From Rubrivivax sp. (GTDB lineage: Bacteria > Pseudomonadota > Gammaproteobacteria > Burkholderiales > Burkholderiaceae_C), in NCBI GenBank assembly GCA_016790435.1, contig JAEUPE010000128.1, forward strand, positions 1 through 43,277: a stretch of 43,277 nt of DNA, read 5' to 3'. The notes below the pieces were generated by a model, which saw only the letters and a list, made by a program, of their open reading frames with translations, did no database searches and was not told the DNA's origin. A program made the position numbers and the translations under genes. Each line of letters opens with the position of its first letter. Positions within the stretch are counted from its first letter, which is position 1. Shown here piece after piece: positions 25,221 to 33,567 of the stretch.

Positions 25221-26429
25221 ATGACGACCACCCGTCGACAACTCGTGCGCGCCCTGCTTGGCGCCGGCGCGCTGGCCCCGTGGGCCACGCTGAGCGTGGC
25301 CCAGCAACTCGTGGCACGCGCGGACACGCCACGCTTCGTCTTCGTCATCCTGCGTGGCGGCATGGACGGGCTCACCGCCGCGCCCGTCCCAGGCGACCCC
25401 GGCTTTGCCGAAGCGCGCGGCCTGCTCGGGCAGTTCGCCACGCCGCCTCTGCCGCTGCAAGGCCCGTTCGCCCTGCACCCCCTGCTGGCGCAGATGCATG
25501 CGATGTACGCGCGCGGCGAGCTGGCCGTGGTGCATGCGACCGGCCTGCCTTACCGCGAGCGCTCGCACTTCGACGCGCAGCAGGTGCTCGAGTCCGGCGG
25601 CACGCGGCCCTATGAGCTCTCCACGGGCTGGCTCGCCCGCGCGCTGACCGCCGTCGGCCCGCAGCCGATGAAGGCCGTGGCACTGGAGACGGCGATCCCG
25701 CTCGTGCTCCGCGGGCCGGCCGAAGTCGACACCTGGGCGCCCTCGAACCTGCCCGAGCCGGCGCTGGACCTGGTGGTGCGCCTCGAAGCCATGTACCGCA
25801 CGGACCCGGCGCTGGCGCAGGCGCTGGCACGCGCACGCGGCCTGCGCGAGACCCCGGGGATGGCGGCGAACCCCACTGGCATGGGAAACACGGCGGCCGG
25901 CCTCGGCGGAGGTGGGCGAGCCGCCGTCGGCCTCGCCACCAAGGCGGCCGAGTTCCTGCAGCGTGGCAGCCAGGTGGCGGTGCTCGAGATGGGCGGCTGG
26001 GACTCGCACACCAACCAGGCGGCGCCGCAGGGCGCGACCTCAAACAACCTGCGCGCCCTGGATGCCGCCATGGCCGCCCTGCGCGAGGGCCTGCAGCCGG
26101 CGCAGCTGTGGTCACGCACCGTGGTGCTGGTGGCCACCGAATTCGGCCGCGAGGTGGCGATCAACGGCAACCTCGGCACCGACCACGGCAGCGGCGGCGC
26201 AGCCTTCCTGCTTGGCGGCGCGGTCCAGGGTGGCCGCGTCATCGCGGACTGGCCCGGGCTGGCGAAGAAGGACCGCTTCGACGGCCGCGACCTGCGCATC
26301 ACCACCGACCTGCGCGCCGTGATGCGCGGCGTGCTCGCCGATCACCTGCGCGTGCCGCGCGCGGCGCTCGACGCACAGGTGCTGCCGGGCTCGGCGCAAC
26401 TGGCTTCGCTGCCACTGCTGCGGGGCTGA
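25221..26429 (+). CDS. DUF1501 family protein with Tat signal
   Basis: This 402-aa protein is of the DUF1501 family, a relative of the alkaline phosphatase/sulfatase fold of unknown reaction. The N-terminus TTRRQLVRALLGAGALAPWATLSVA is a twin-arginine signal. The body has FVFVILRGGMDGLTAAPV, HATGLPYRERSHFDAQQVLESGG, VAVLEMGGWDSHTNQ, VVLVATEFGREVAINGN and GTDHGSGGAAFLLGGAV, all family signatures; Asp and His residues in these motifs would bind metal in the alkaline-phosphatase fold. A strong GGAGGG precedes the ATG. It forms a pair with the DUF1800 gene. Its 3' end faces the hydrolase-CHAT cluster on the other strand. Confidence 0.94.
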   Translation: MTTTRRQLVRALLGAGALAPWATLSVAQQLVARADTPRFVFVILRGGMDGLTAAPVPGDPGFAEARGLLGQFATPPLPLQGPFALHPLLAQMHAMYARGELAVVHATGLPYRERSHFDAQQVLESGGTRPYELSTGWLARALTAVGPQPMKAVALETAIPLVLRGPAEVDTWAPSNLPEPALDLVVRLEAMYRTDPALAQALARARGLRETPGMAANPTGMGNTAAGLGGGGRAAVGLATKAAEFLQRGSQVAVLEMGGWDSHTNQAAPQGATSNNLRALDAAMAALREGLQPAQLWSRTVVLVATEFGREVAINGNLGTDHGSGGAAFLLGGAVQGGRVIADWPGLAKKDRFDGRDLRITTDLRAVMRGVLADHLRVPRAALDAQVLPGSAQLASLPLLRG

Positions 26430-26440
26430 GGTGCGGCCGA

Positions 26441-26467
26441 AGCGCGGCGAGGCGCGGCGAGGCGCGC
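26441..26467. repeat. Short GC-rich tandem repeat between convergent genes
   Basis: About two and a half copies of a 10-bp unit GGCGCGGCGA lie in the 50-bp gap between the DUF1501 gene and the convergent hydrolase. It probably has no coding role; it may help end transcription by forming structure with the neighbouring CGCCGCGG. Confidence 0.4.
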
Positions 26468-26479
26468 CGCGGCTGCCGC

Positions 26480-27946
26480 CTACGGCGCGCGGAAGCGCCA
26501 GTACTGACCGATGGCCGCGCGCACCGGCTCGAGCGCGAAGCGCACCCGCTCCTGCGGCGGCAGGCTCTTCTGGATGACGTAGATCAGGTCCGACATCACG
26601 GTCGAGCTGTCGCCGAAATACGAGTGCCCGAGGAACTCGGTGCTGACGTTGCTCGCATCCACCGTGTCGAGGTCGCGCATGACGACGATGCCGTCGCCGC
26701 TCTCGCCCAGGCGCTTGTAGCCGCCGTGCACCTTGCGCGAGGCCACCAGCGCCTTGTCGTTGGACGAGGCGTACAGCGTGACGCGCGGGCCCTTGCCGAG
26801 GATCGCCGGGCCGATCTCGCGGCGGAAGACGTCGGCGTCGATGTCCGGTGCGGCGAGCACGATCTGGCGGAACGCCGTGCGCTTGCTCGCGTCCTGGTCG
26901 AGCAGCGCCTTGAAGCCGCGCGTGAGCACGCGGTTGCCCATGCTGTGCGCGATCACGTACACCGGCGCGCCGGGCGCCACCGTGGCCAGCGACGACAGCA
27001 CTTCCTTCATGTCAGGAACGGACCACTCGGCCGCCTGCTCGTCGACCGTGTAGTCGGTGAGGCCGCCACGCGAGGGCCAGGAAAACAGCACCGTCGGCCC
27101 CGCGAACCCGAGGTCGTGCGAGAGCTGGCCGGCACGCCGCGCCGCGTCCGAGAACAGGACGTTGTAGCCGTGGATGAAGACGAGGATGCCGGCATTGCCC
27201 AGCGCCGTGGCCCGCTTGGCAATCTCGGCCCGCCAGGCATCGTGCGCCATCGGCTCCACCGAGGTGAGCACGACATGCTTGGTCGGGTCGGCGCGGAACT
27301 CCAGGCGCAGGATCGACGGCGCCTCCAGCGCACCGACCTTGTGCGACTTCGGGATCGTCACGTGGGCCACGCCGAAGCCGAGCGGCCCACGATCGCCGCC
27401 GAAGCGTGTGTCCGCCGGCGCGAAGGGGCTCGTCTCCTTGCGGTTGGTGGCGTAGTGCACGCGCACCACGTGGTACTGCAGGTTGCCACGCGCATCGCGC
27501 ACGAGGCCGTCACCACCGGCCTGGGCACCGGGGGCCGCGGCGCGCGCGGCCGGCGCCGGGGCGCCCGGCGCCGGCGCCACCATGCTGCGCGTCGGCGAAG
27601 ACGCGGCGGCGCGCACGGGGCCGGTCAGCAGACCCTGCGCCTGCGCCTCGTTGAGCGTCACCTGCAGCTGCAGGGCCGGCGCGAAGAACTCGCCGCAGAT
27701 CTCGCTGTCGTACGGTGCGCCGAACACCTCGTCGGCCTCGTTGTTCCAGAAGCGCTGGTTGGCGAGCACGGCCCCCAGGCGGGCGGCCTGCGCGGACACG
27801 TCGGTGCCGTTCACCTCGAGCGTCAGGCGTGCGACACGGTTGACGCCGACGCCGGTGCCTCGCACGCACAGGTCGAAGGTCGCCGCGGAAACGCAGGCGT
27901 GCCCGACGACGAGCGCCAGGCCGACCCACCGGCGCAGCCCGCGCAT
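26480..27946 (-). CDS. Exported DUF900-type alpha/beta hydrolase, copy 1
   Basis: This 488-aa exported serine hydrolase has a signal peptide (1-22) ending in VSA. A novel-looking N-terminal domain of about 85 residues follows (FDLCVRGTGVGVNRVARL, then RFWNNEADEVFGAPYDSEICGE), with C27 and C84 able to form a disulfide. A Pro/Ala-rich linker (about 110-146) leads to the hydrolase domain: VHYATNRKE and FGGDRG (typical of DUF900), VFIHGYNV (oxyanion), VIAHSMGNRVL with nucleophile S335, AAPDIDADVF (acid) and LGHSYFGDS (His). The ATG at 27946 is chosen for its fit to the signal peptide; GTG at 28009 is possible. It is very similar to the copy at 31896-33392, with the CHAT gene between them, and lies 270 bp downstream of CHAT with its own leader. 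Confidence 0.9.
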   Translation of the reverse strand: MRGLRRWVGLALVVGHACVSAATFDLCVRGTGVGVNRVARLTLEVNGTDVSAQAARLGAVLANQRFWNNEADEVFGAPYDSEICGEFFAPALQLQVTLNEAQAQGLLTGPVRAAASSPTRSMVAPAPGAPAPAARAAAPGAQAGGDGLVRDARGNLQYHVVRVHYATNRKETSPFAPADTRFGGDRGPLGFGVAHVTIPKSHKVGALEAPSILRLEFRADPTKHVVLTSVEPMAHDAWRAEIAKRATALGNAGILVFIHGYNVLFSDAARRAGQLSHDLGFAGPTVLFSWPSRGGLTDYTVDEQAAEWSVPDMKEVLSSLATVAPGAPVYVIAHSMGNRVLTRGFKALLDQDASKRTAFRQIVLAAPDIDADVFRREIGPAILGKGPRVTLYASSNDKALVASRKVHGGYKRLGESGDGIVVMRDLDTVDASNVSTEFLGHSYFGDSSTVMSDLIYVIQKSLPPQERVRFALEPVRAAIGQYWRFRAP

Positions 27947-28216
27947 CACGCGCGTGGCGGGTCCTTGCCCGGGGGCAGGGAAAGAGAGTCGGTGAGGGGC
28001 GGCGTGCACGGCGGGCTCTGGAGTGGCGGGAGGGGAGACAGAAATGGGGAACGAGAAAGGGGAACGCGGGAGCGGCGCGCCCTGGCGCGCAACCGCGGAT
28101 TCTGCCGCCTTGCCGGCGATTGGCGCGCACGCAGTGACCCCGCGGCGTGATGCCTTGGCGAGAGCCGGGCACGGCGTGCCCGCGCGGGCACTGCGCGGCC
28201 GCGCCCGCCGGCCGGC

Positions 28217-31200
28217 TCAGAGCCAGTTGCCCATCAGCACGAAGGCGGCCCAGTAGTAAGGGTGCCGGAAGTCCAGCTGGCCGGCGCCGTCGCGCAACTC
28301 GCCGCGGATCATCGCCAGCTGGGCCGCGCGCAGCGCCTGCGCCTTCGTCCGCTGGCGCTGCTCGCCGCGCGCGGCATAGAAGGCCTGCATCAGGCGCGCC
28401 GTGCCTTCATCCTGCACCTCCCACAGCGTCGCCATCACGGCCCGCGCGCCCTTGCGCATGAGCGTGGTGGCGAGCCCTTCGAACTCGGCGCCGGCGCGAT
28501 CCGATCCGCCGCCGGCCGTGCCGCCGCCCATGCTCGTGTTGCACGCCGACAGCGTGACGAGGTCGTAGGTGCCGAAGGCGAGCGTCGCGTCGCTGCGCAA
28601 CTGGCGCAGCGAGAGCAGGTCGCCGTCGCCGAGCAGCAGCTGCGACTCGTCCTCGCGCCCCGGCACCAGCTTGAAGTGCGTGGCCACGTGCAGCACTGCG
28701 AAGGGCGCGCCGCGGCGCGCCACCTGGCCCAGGCGCGCGCGCGTGAAAGCCTCGTCGAGGAAGCGCTCGCCGCCGAGCACGCCCGCCGCCGGCGCCGCGT
28801 CGGCCGCGCTGCGCACGACGCCGCGCAACTCGCCCGGCACCGAGGGCAGCGCGTCGAACCCTGCCAGCGCGCGGCTCACGCCCAGGCCCGCGGCGGCCCA
28901 GCGCTCGCGCGGCGGCTCGGACAGCGCGTCGCGCAGCCCGCCCACGGTGTAGACGGCCAGCGCATAACGCTCGACGAGGTGCTGCCCCGAGCGCGCGTCG
29001 TACAGCGCCGCCACCGGCAGGTAGCGCAGGCTGCCCACGAGGTAGAGCATGAGCGTGTCGGTGCGGGCACGGGCAAGCAGCGGCGCCACCGGGCCGATGA
29101 GCGCTTGGTGCAGCGCCGCCGCCGGCGCGCGGTAGTCGGGACGGCGGGCCTCGATGGCTCGGCGCAGGTCGGCGACGAGCGTGTTCAGCCGGGCTTCCGG
29201 CAGACCGGCACTCAGGCCCACGGCACCCTGGGCGGTGACGAGCATGAAGGTCGTCGCGCGTTCGCCCGGCACGATGAAGAGCGCGGCTGCGCGCGCGCCG
29301 CTGCGCTCGTCGAGCAACGCGAGCCGCTGGCTGACCGCATCGCGCTCGCCCACCGCCGCCTCGAAGGCTGCGGCCGCGTTGGCGCGCGCACGGCCGGCGC
29401 CTGCGGCCGACGTGGGAGCCGCACCCGATGGCGCGCCCGACAGCGCGCGCACCGCATCGGCCAGCAGCCCGTCGAGCGCCTCGCTGTCGGCCTGGATGCG
29501 TGCCAACAGCTGCGCGCGCCGCGCCGACGCCCCTTCGCCGAGCCCTTCCAGTTCGGCCTGGGCGCGCGAAAGCGACTCGGCGTTGGCCGCCAGGCCCGCC
29601 GCCAGCTCGCGCTCGGCGGCGGAGAGCTCGGTGCGCGCTTCGAGGCCACCAGCGTCCTGCGCATCCCCGCGCACGAACTCGCGGCGCTCCTGATGCTTCA
29701 GCAGCGCCAGCACCTGCTCGGCCTCGGGCAGCCGGCCCTGGCGCACGAGCAGTTCGGCCAGGCGCCGGTAGCGCTGTTCCACGCCGCGCAGCAGCGAGGC
29801 CTGTGCCGAGGCGTCGAGCGTGCTCGCGCCGGCCCGCAGCCCCTGCGACAAGTTGACCGCCTGCTTGAGGTGGAAGATGGCGAGGCTCGCGCTGCGCGCG
29901 CCGCCGTTCTGCTGGTGCCAGCGGGCCAGCCGCGTGTGCACGGCCGCAAGCAGCACCGGCTGCGCCGGCGCGGCGCCCGACGCCGGCTGCACGATCGCCA
30001 GCGCGCGCCGGTACAGCGGCAACGCGCGCACCGGCTGGCCGAGCGTGTCGTGCAGGGCCGCGAGGTTGTTCAGCGACAGCGCCACCGAAGGATGCCGGGG
30101 CCCGAACGCCCGTTCACGGATCGCCAGCGCGCGCAGGTGCAGCGGCATTGCCTCGCGCGGGCGCTTCAGGTCCTCGAGCACGCCGGCCAGGTTGTTCAAC
30201 GTCACGGCCAGCGTCGGGTGCTCCGGGCCGAACGCCTTGGCCTGGATGGCCGACGCCTGCTCGAAGAGGGCCTTCGCACGCACCAGGTCCTTCGGCCCCT
30301 TCCGGGACAGCATCAGATGGCCGAGGTTGTTGAGGCTGCGCGCCGTCTCCTCGTGCGCCGGGCCGTAGGCTTCGCGATGGATGGCGAGCGCGCGTTCGAG
30401 CAGCGGCTCGGCCAGCGCCCACTGCCCCAGCGCCTGGTGCAGCGAGGCGAGGTTGTTGAGGCCGCTCGCCGTCTCGGGGTGGTTCGGGCCGAAGCTCGCC
30501 TCGCGGATCTGCAGGGCGCGGCGGTGCAGCGCCACGGCGGTGCCGTAGTCGCCCATGGCGCCGTGCAGTTCGGCCAGGTTGTTGAGCGCCACGGCGGTCT
30601 CGGGGTGCGCCAGGCCGCGCTGCGCCTCGCGCTGCGCGAGCGCTCGCTGCGCCAGCGGCAGCGCCTGGGCATAGTCGCCGCGCAGCTGGTGGATGTAGGC
30701 CAGGCGGACGAGGCCCGAGCCGGCGCTCGGCGAATCGGGTCCGTGCACGCGCAAGGCGGTGTCCAGCACTTCGCGCGCCATCGCCAGCGCCTCGTCGAAG
30801 CGCCCGAGTGCCGCCAGCAGGTAGGCCAGGTTGCCCTGGCTCGACAAGGTGTTCGGATGCTGGGCGCCGAGCCGCGCCCGATGCGCGGCGTAGGCGCGCT
30901 CTTTCAGCGGCAGCGCCTCGGCCGGCCGGCCGAGCGTGTCGAGCAGCTCGCCGAGGTTGTTGAGGCTGCTCGCCGTCTCGGGGTGTTCGGCGCCGAGCCG
31001 GCGCTCGCGGATGGCGAGCGCGCGCCGGTGCAGCGGCAGCGCCTCGCGGTAGCGGGCGAGTGCGCCGAGCGATTCGGCGAGGTTGTTCAGCGCCGTGGCG
31101 GTGCGCGGATCGTCCGGCCCACGCACCCGCTCGGAGAGCGCGAGCGCCCGCTCGTACATCGGCAACGCCTCGGCCAAGCGGCCGAGCTCGTCGTAGGCGG

Positions 31201-31888
31201 CGGCGAGGTTGCCGAGCGAACTGGCGATTTCCGGCGCATCGGCCGGCAGCACCGCCTCGCGCACCGCGAGCGAGCGCTTCAGCAGTTCGACGGCGCGCTC
31301 GGCGTCGCCGCGCTCGCCGCGCCCGAGCAGCGTGACGCCCAGGCTGTTGAGGCTGTTGGCCAACTGGGCCGAGGCAGCGCCATGCGCCCGCTCGTTGATC
31401 GCCACGGCGCGCTCGAAGAGCGGAAGCGCGTCGTTCACGCGGCCCGCCTCGCGGTAGGCGTTGGCCAGCAGTTGCAGGAAGAACGCCTGCAGCGGGTCGT
31501 CCGCGGCAAAGGCGCGGCCCGCCGCCGCCAGCGCACGCTCGGCATGCGGCACCGCCTCGGCCGGGCGGCCTTCGTTCAGCAGTCGGTTCGCTTCCGTGGC
31601 CGCCGGCATCGGGCTGACGAGGTCGCCTTCGTCGCCCTTGGAGGCCAGGGGCGGGGCGGGCGACGTCGATGCCGAGGCCGAGGCCGATGCGGGTGCGGGT
31701 GCGGCGGCCGGCCCCGGTGCAGGTGTCGATGCAGGTGTCGATGCGGGTGCGGATGCGGACACCGCTGCCGCCACTGCGCCACTCGACGGCCCTTGCGCGC
31801 CTGCCAGCGTGGCGCCGAGCACGAGGCTGAGCGCGAGCCCGACCACCCGCGCGCCGCGCCCTGCCGAACCGATGTCGCGCCCCGGCAT
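28217..31888 (-). CDS. Exported TPR-CHAT protein (caspase-like peptidase)
   Basis: This 1223-aa protein begins with a signal peptide (about 1-31, ending LAGAQ) and a low-complexity Ala/Ser/Pro stretch to residue 85. About a dozen TPR units follow (about 98-635) with a near-regular 42-residue period, kinesin-light-chain style (LNNLAELHGAMGDYGTAVAL, HRRALQIREASFGPNHPETA). A helical region (636-890) leads to a C-terminal CHAT domain. The catalytic dyad is present: H1071 in LHVATHF and C1116 in TLSACNTS. It ends in the family's HPYYWAAFVLMGNW. CHAT domains are caspase-relative peptidases; their targets are usually encoded nearby. It starts 7 bp after the upstream hydrolase stop, without a ribosome binding site, so it is translationally coupled. 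The likely location is the periplasm or cell surface. Substrate and role are unknown. Confidence 0.93.
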   Translation of the reverse strand: MPGRDIGSAGRGARVVGLALSLVLGATLAGAQGPSSGAVAAAVSASAPASTPASTPAPGPAAAPAPASASASASTSPAPPLASKGDEGDLVSPMPAATEANRLLNEGRPAEAVPHAERALAAAGRAFAADDPLQAFFLQLLANAYREAGRVNDALPLFERAVAINERAHGAASAQLANSLNSLGVTLLGRGERGDAERAVELLKRSLAVREAVLPADAPEIASSLGNLAAAYDELGRLAEALPMYERALALSERVRGPDDPRTATALNNLAESLGALARYREALPLHRRALAIRERRLGAEHPETASSLNNLGELLDTLGRPAEALPLKERAYAAHRARLGAQHPNTLSSQGNLAYLLAALGRFDEALAMAREVLDTALRVHGPDSPSAGSGLVRLAYIHQLRGDYAQALPLAQRALAQREAQRGLAHPETAVALNNLAELHGAMGDYGTAVALHRRALQIREASFGPNHPETASGLNNLASLHQALGQWALAEPLLERALAIHREAYGPAHEETARSLNNLGHLMLSRKGPKDLVRAKALFEQASAIQAKAFGPEHPTLAVTLNNLAGVLEDLKRPREAMPLHLRALAIRERAFGPRHPSVALSLNNLAALHDTLGQPVRALPLYRRALAIVQPASGAAPAQPVLLAAVHTRLARWHQQNGGARSASLAIFHLKQAVNLSQGLRAGASTLDASAQASLLRGVEQRYRRLAELLVRQGRLPEAEQVLALLKHQERREFVRGDAQDAGGLEARTELSAAERELAAGLAANAESLSRAQAELEGLGEGASARRAQLLARIQADSEALDGLLADAVRALSGAPSGAAPTSAAGAGRARANAAAAFEAAVGERDAVSQRLALLDERSGARAAALFIVPGERATTFMLVTAQGAVGLSAGLPEARLNTLVADLRRAIEARRPDYRAPAAALHQALIGPVAPLLARARTDTLMLYLVGSLRYLPVAALYDARSGQHLVERYALAVYTVGGLRDALSEPPRERWAAAGLGVSRALAGFDALPSVPGELRGVVRSAADAAPAAGVLGGERFLDEAFTRARLGQVARRGAPFAVLHVATHFKLVPGREDESQLLLGDGDLLSLRQLRSDATLAFGTYDLVTLSACNTSMGGGTAGGGSDRAGAEFEGLATTLMRKGARAVMATLWEVQDEGTARLMQAFYAARGEQRQRTKAQALRAAQLAMIRGELRDGAGQLDFRHPYYWAAFVLMGNWL

Positions 31889-31895
31889 CAGCGGC

Positions 31896-33392
31896 TCATT
31901 GCGTCTTGAAGCGCCAGTACAAACCCATCGCCGCGCGCACGGGCTCGAGCGCGAAGCGCACGCGGTCCTGCGGCGGCAGGCTCTTCTGGATGACGTAGAT
32001 GAGGTCCGACATCACCGTCGTGCTGTCGCCGAAGTAGGAGTGACCGAGGAACTCGGTGCTGACCATGCTCGCGTCGACGGTGTCGAGGTCGCGCATGACG
32101 ACGATGTTCTCGCCGCTCTCGCCCAGCCGCCGGTAGCCGCCATGCAGGTTGCGCGAGGCGAGCAGCGCCTTGTCGTTGGACGAGGCGTACAGCGTCACGC
32201 GCGGGCCCTTGCCGAGGATGGCCGGGCCGATCTCGCGGCGGAAGACATCGGCATCGATGTCCGGCGCGGCGAGCACGATCTGCTTGAAGGCGCGGCGCTT
32301 GTTGATGTCCTCGTCGAGCATGGCCTTGAAGCCGCGCGTGAGCACGCGGTTGCCCATGCTGTGCGCGATGACGTACACCGGCGTGCCGGGTGCCACCGTG
32401 GCCAGCGAGCCGAGCACCTCCTTCATGTCCGGGATCGACCACTCCGCCGCCTGCTCGTCGACCGTGTACTCGACGACGCCCGCGCGCGAAGGCCAGGAGA
32501 ACAGCACCGTCGGCCCGGCAAAGCCAAGGTCGTAGGAGAGCTGGCCGGCGCGCCGGGCTGCATCGGCGAAGCGCACGTTGTAGCCGTGGATGAAGACGAG
32601 GATGCCGGCGTTGCCCAGCGCCGTGGCGCGCTTGGCGATCTCGGCGCGCCACGCGTCGTGCGTGAGCGGCCTCACCGACGCGAGGACGACGTGCTTGCTC
32701 GGATCGGCGCGGAACTCCAGGCGCAGGATCGAAGGCGCCTCGAGGGCGCCGACGCGGTGCGACTTGGGCACCGTGACCTCGGCGACGCCGAAGGCCAGCG
32801 AGCCGCGGTCGCCACCGAAGCGCGTGTCGGCAGGGGCCGCCTCGCCCGCGTCCTTGCGGTTGGTGGCGTAGTGCACGCGCACGACCTGGTACTGCACGTT
32901 GCCTTGCGCGTCGCGCACGACACCGTCGGGGGCCGCGCCGGCAGGCAGCGGCGCGGCCTGGCGCGGCCGCACCTCGGCCGGGCGTGCTGCACCGCTGCGG
33001 GTGGCATTGGCAACGAGATCTCGCGCCTCGGTGTCGCTCAGCGTCAGTTCGAGCTTGAGCTGAGGCGCCACGGCCTCGCCACAGATCTCGGCGTCGAACG
33101 GGGCTCCGAACACTTCCTCGGCCTCGTTGTTCCAGAAGCGCTGGTTGGCCAGCATCGCGCCCAGCCGCGGCGCGACACCGGCAATGGACGCGGCGGCTTC
33201 CGCCGGGCCGACTTCGAGCGTGAGCCGGGCGATGCGGCTGACGCCTAGGCCCGTGCCGCGCACGCACAGGTCGAAGGTGCCGGCCGCCGCGAGCGATGGC
33301 ATGGCTGCGGCCGCGCCGGCGAGGGCAACGAGCGAGGCCACACGACGCAGCCAGCGCTGGGCCAGGGCGGAGACAGGGTTCGACGCGGGCAT
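31896..33392 (-). CDS. Exported DUF900-type alpha/beta hydrolase, copy 2
   Basis: This 498-aa hydrolase is the first gene of the CHAT unit. The signal peptide (1-37) ends in SLAAA. The same N-terminal domain as in copy 1 follows (FDLCVRGTGLGVSRIARL, then RFWNNEAEEVFGAPFDAEICGE; C43 and C104), then a different Ala/Pro/Arg linker (130-156) and a nearly identical hydrolase domain with VFIHGYNV, VIAHSMGNRVL (S345), AAPDIDADVF and LGHSYFGDS. By eye well over three quarters of hydrolase residues match copy 1, while the linkers do not. The ATG at 33392 precedes the signal peptide; the open frame continues upstream without coding character. Esterase or lipase activity is the likely reaction, from family knowledge; the substrate is unknown. 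Confidence 0.9.
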   Translation of the reverse strand: MPASNPVSALAQRWLRRVASLVALAGAAAAMPSLAAAGTFDLCVRGTGLGVSRIARLTLEVGPAEAAASIAGVAPRLGAMLANQRFWNNEAEEVFGAPFDAEICGEAVAPQLKLELTLSDTEARDLVANATRSGAARPAEVRPRQAAPLPAGAAPDGVVRDAQGNVQYQVVRVHYATNRKDAGEAAPADTRFGGDRGSLAFGVAEVTVPKSHRVGALEAPSILRLEFRADPSKHVVLASVRPLTHDAWRAEIAKRATALGNAGILVFIHGYNVRFADAARRAGQLSYDLGFAGPTVLFSWPSRAGVVEYTVDEQAAEWSIPDMKEVLGSLATVAPGTPVYVIAHSMGNRVLTRGFKAMLDEDINKRRAFKQIVLAAPDIDADVFRREIGPAILGKGPRVTLYASSNDKALLASRNLHGGYRRLGESGENIVVMRDLDTVDASMVSTEFLGHSYFGDSTTVMSDLIYVIQKSLPPQDRVRFALEPVRAAMGLYWRFKTQ

Positions 33393-33484
33393 GGCGGATC
33401 CGATGCGCGGCCTGCCGGTGGCGGGCCTGGGAGGGGAACGGGGAAGGACCTGTGGGGGACTGCGAACGGCCCCTGATTCTGACG

Positions 33485-33502
33485 CGCCCGCCCTGGCGGG
33501 CG
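33485..33502 (-). terminator. Hairpin between waaA and the hydrolase-CHAT unit
   Basis: A 7-bp stem CGCCCGC/GCGGGCG with a 4-base loop lies between the waaA stop and the hydrolase start, in minus-strand order. It could separate the two transcripts. A CAGAAT hexamer (33476-33481, minus strand) just after it may be the -10 of the hydrolase unit. Confidence 0.4.
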
Positions 33503-33567
33503 TGCCCCGCGGCCCAGGGCCAGGCGGGTGGGATTGAGCCAGCGCAAGCGGCGGAATGCGCGTCGAT

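Noticed and set aside
28262-31909. Open frame of about 1215 codons antisense to the TPR-CHAT gene
   Set aside because: The translation is a repetitive Arg/Gln/Val/Ala mirror of the TPR repeats without any known motif; the minus-strand gene has full domain support.
26480-33392. Composite transposon formed by the two repeated hydrolase genes
   Set aside because: The repeats are complete genes with signal peptides and catalytic residues; no transposase, terminal inverted repeats or target duplications are visible.
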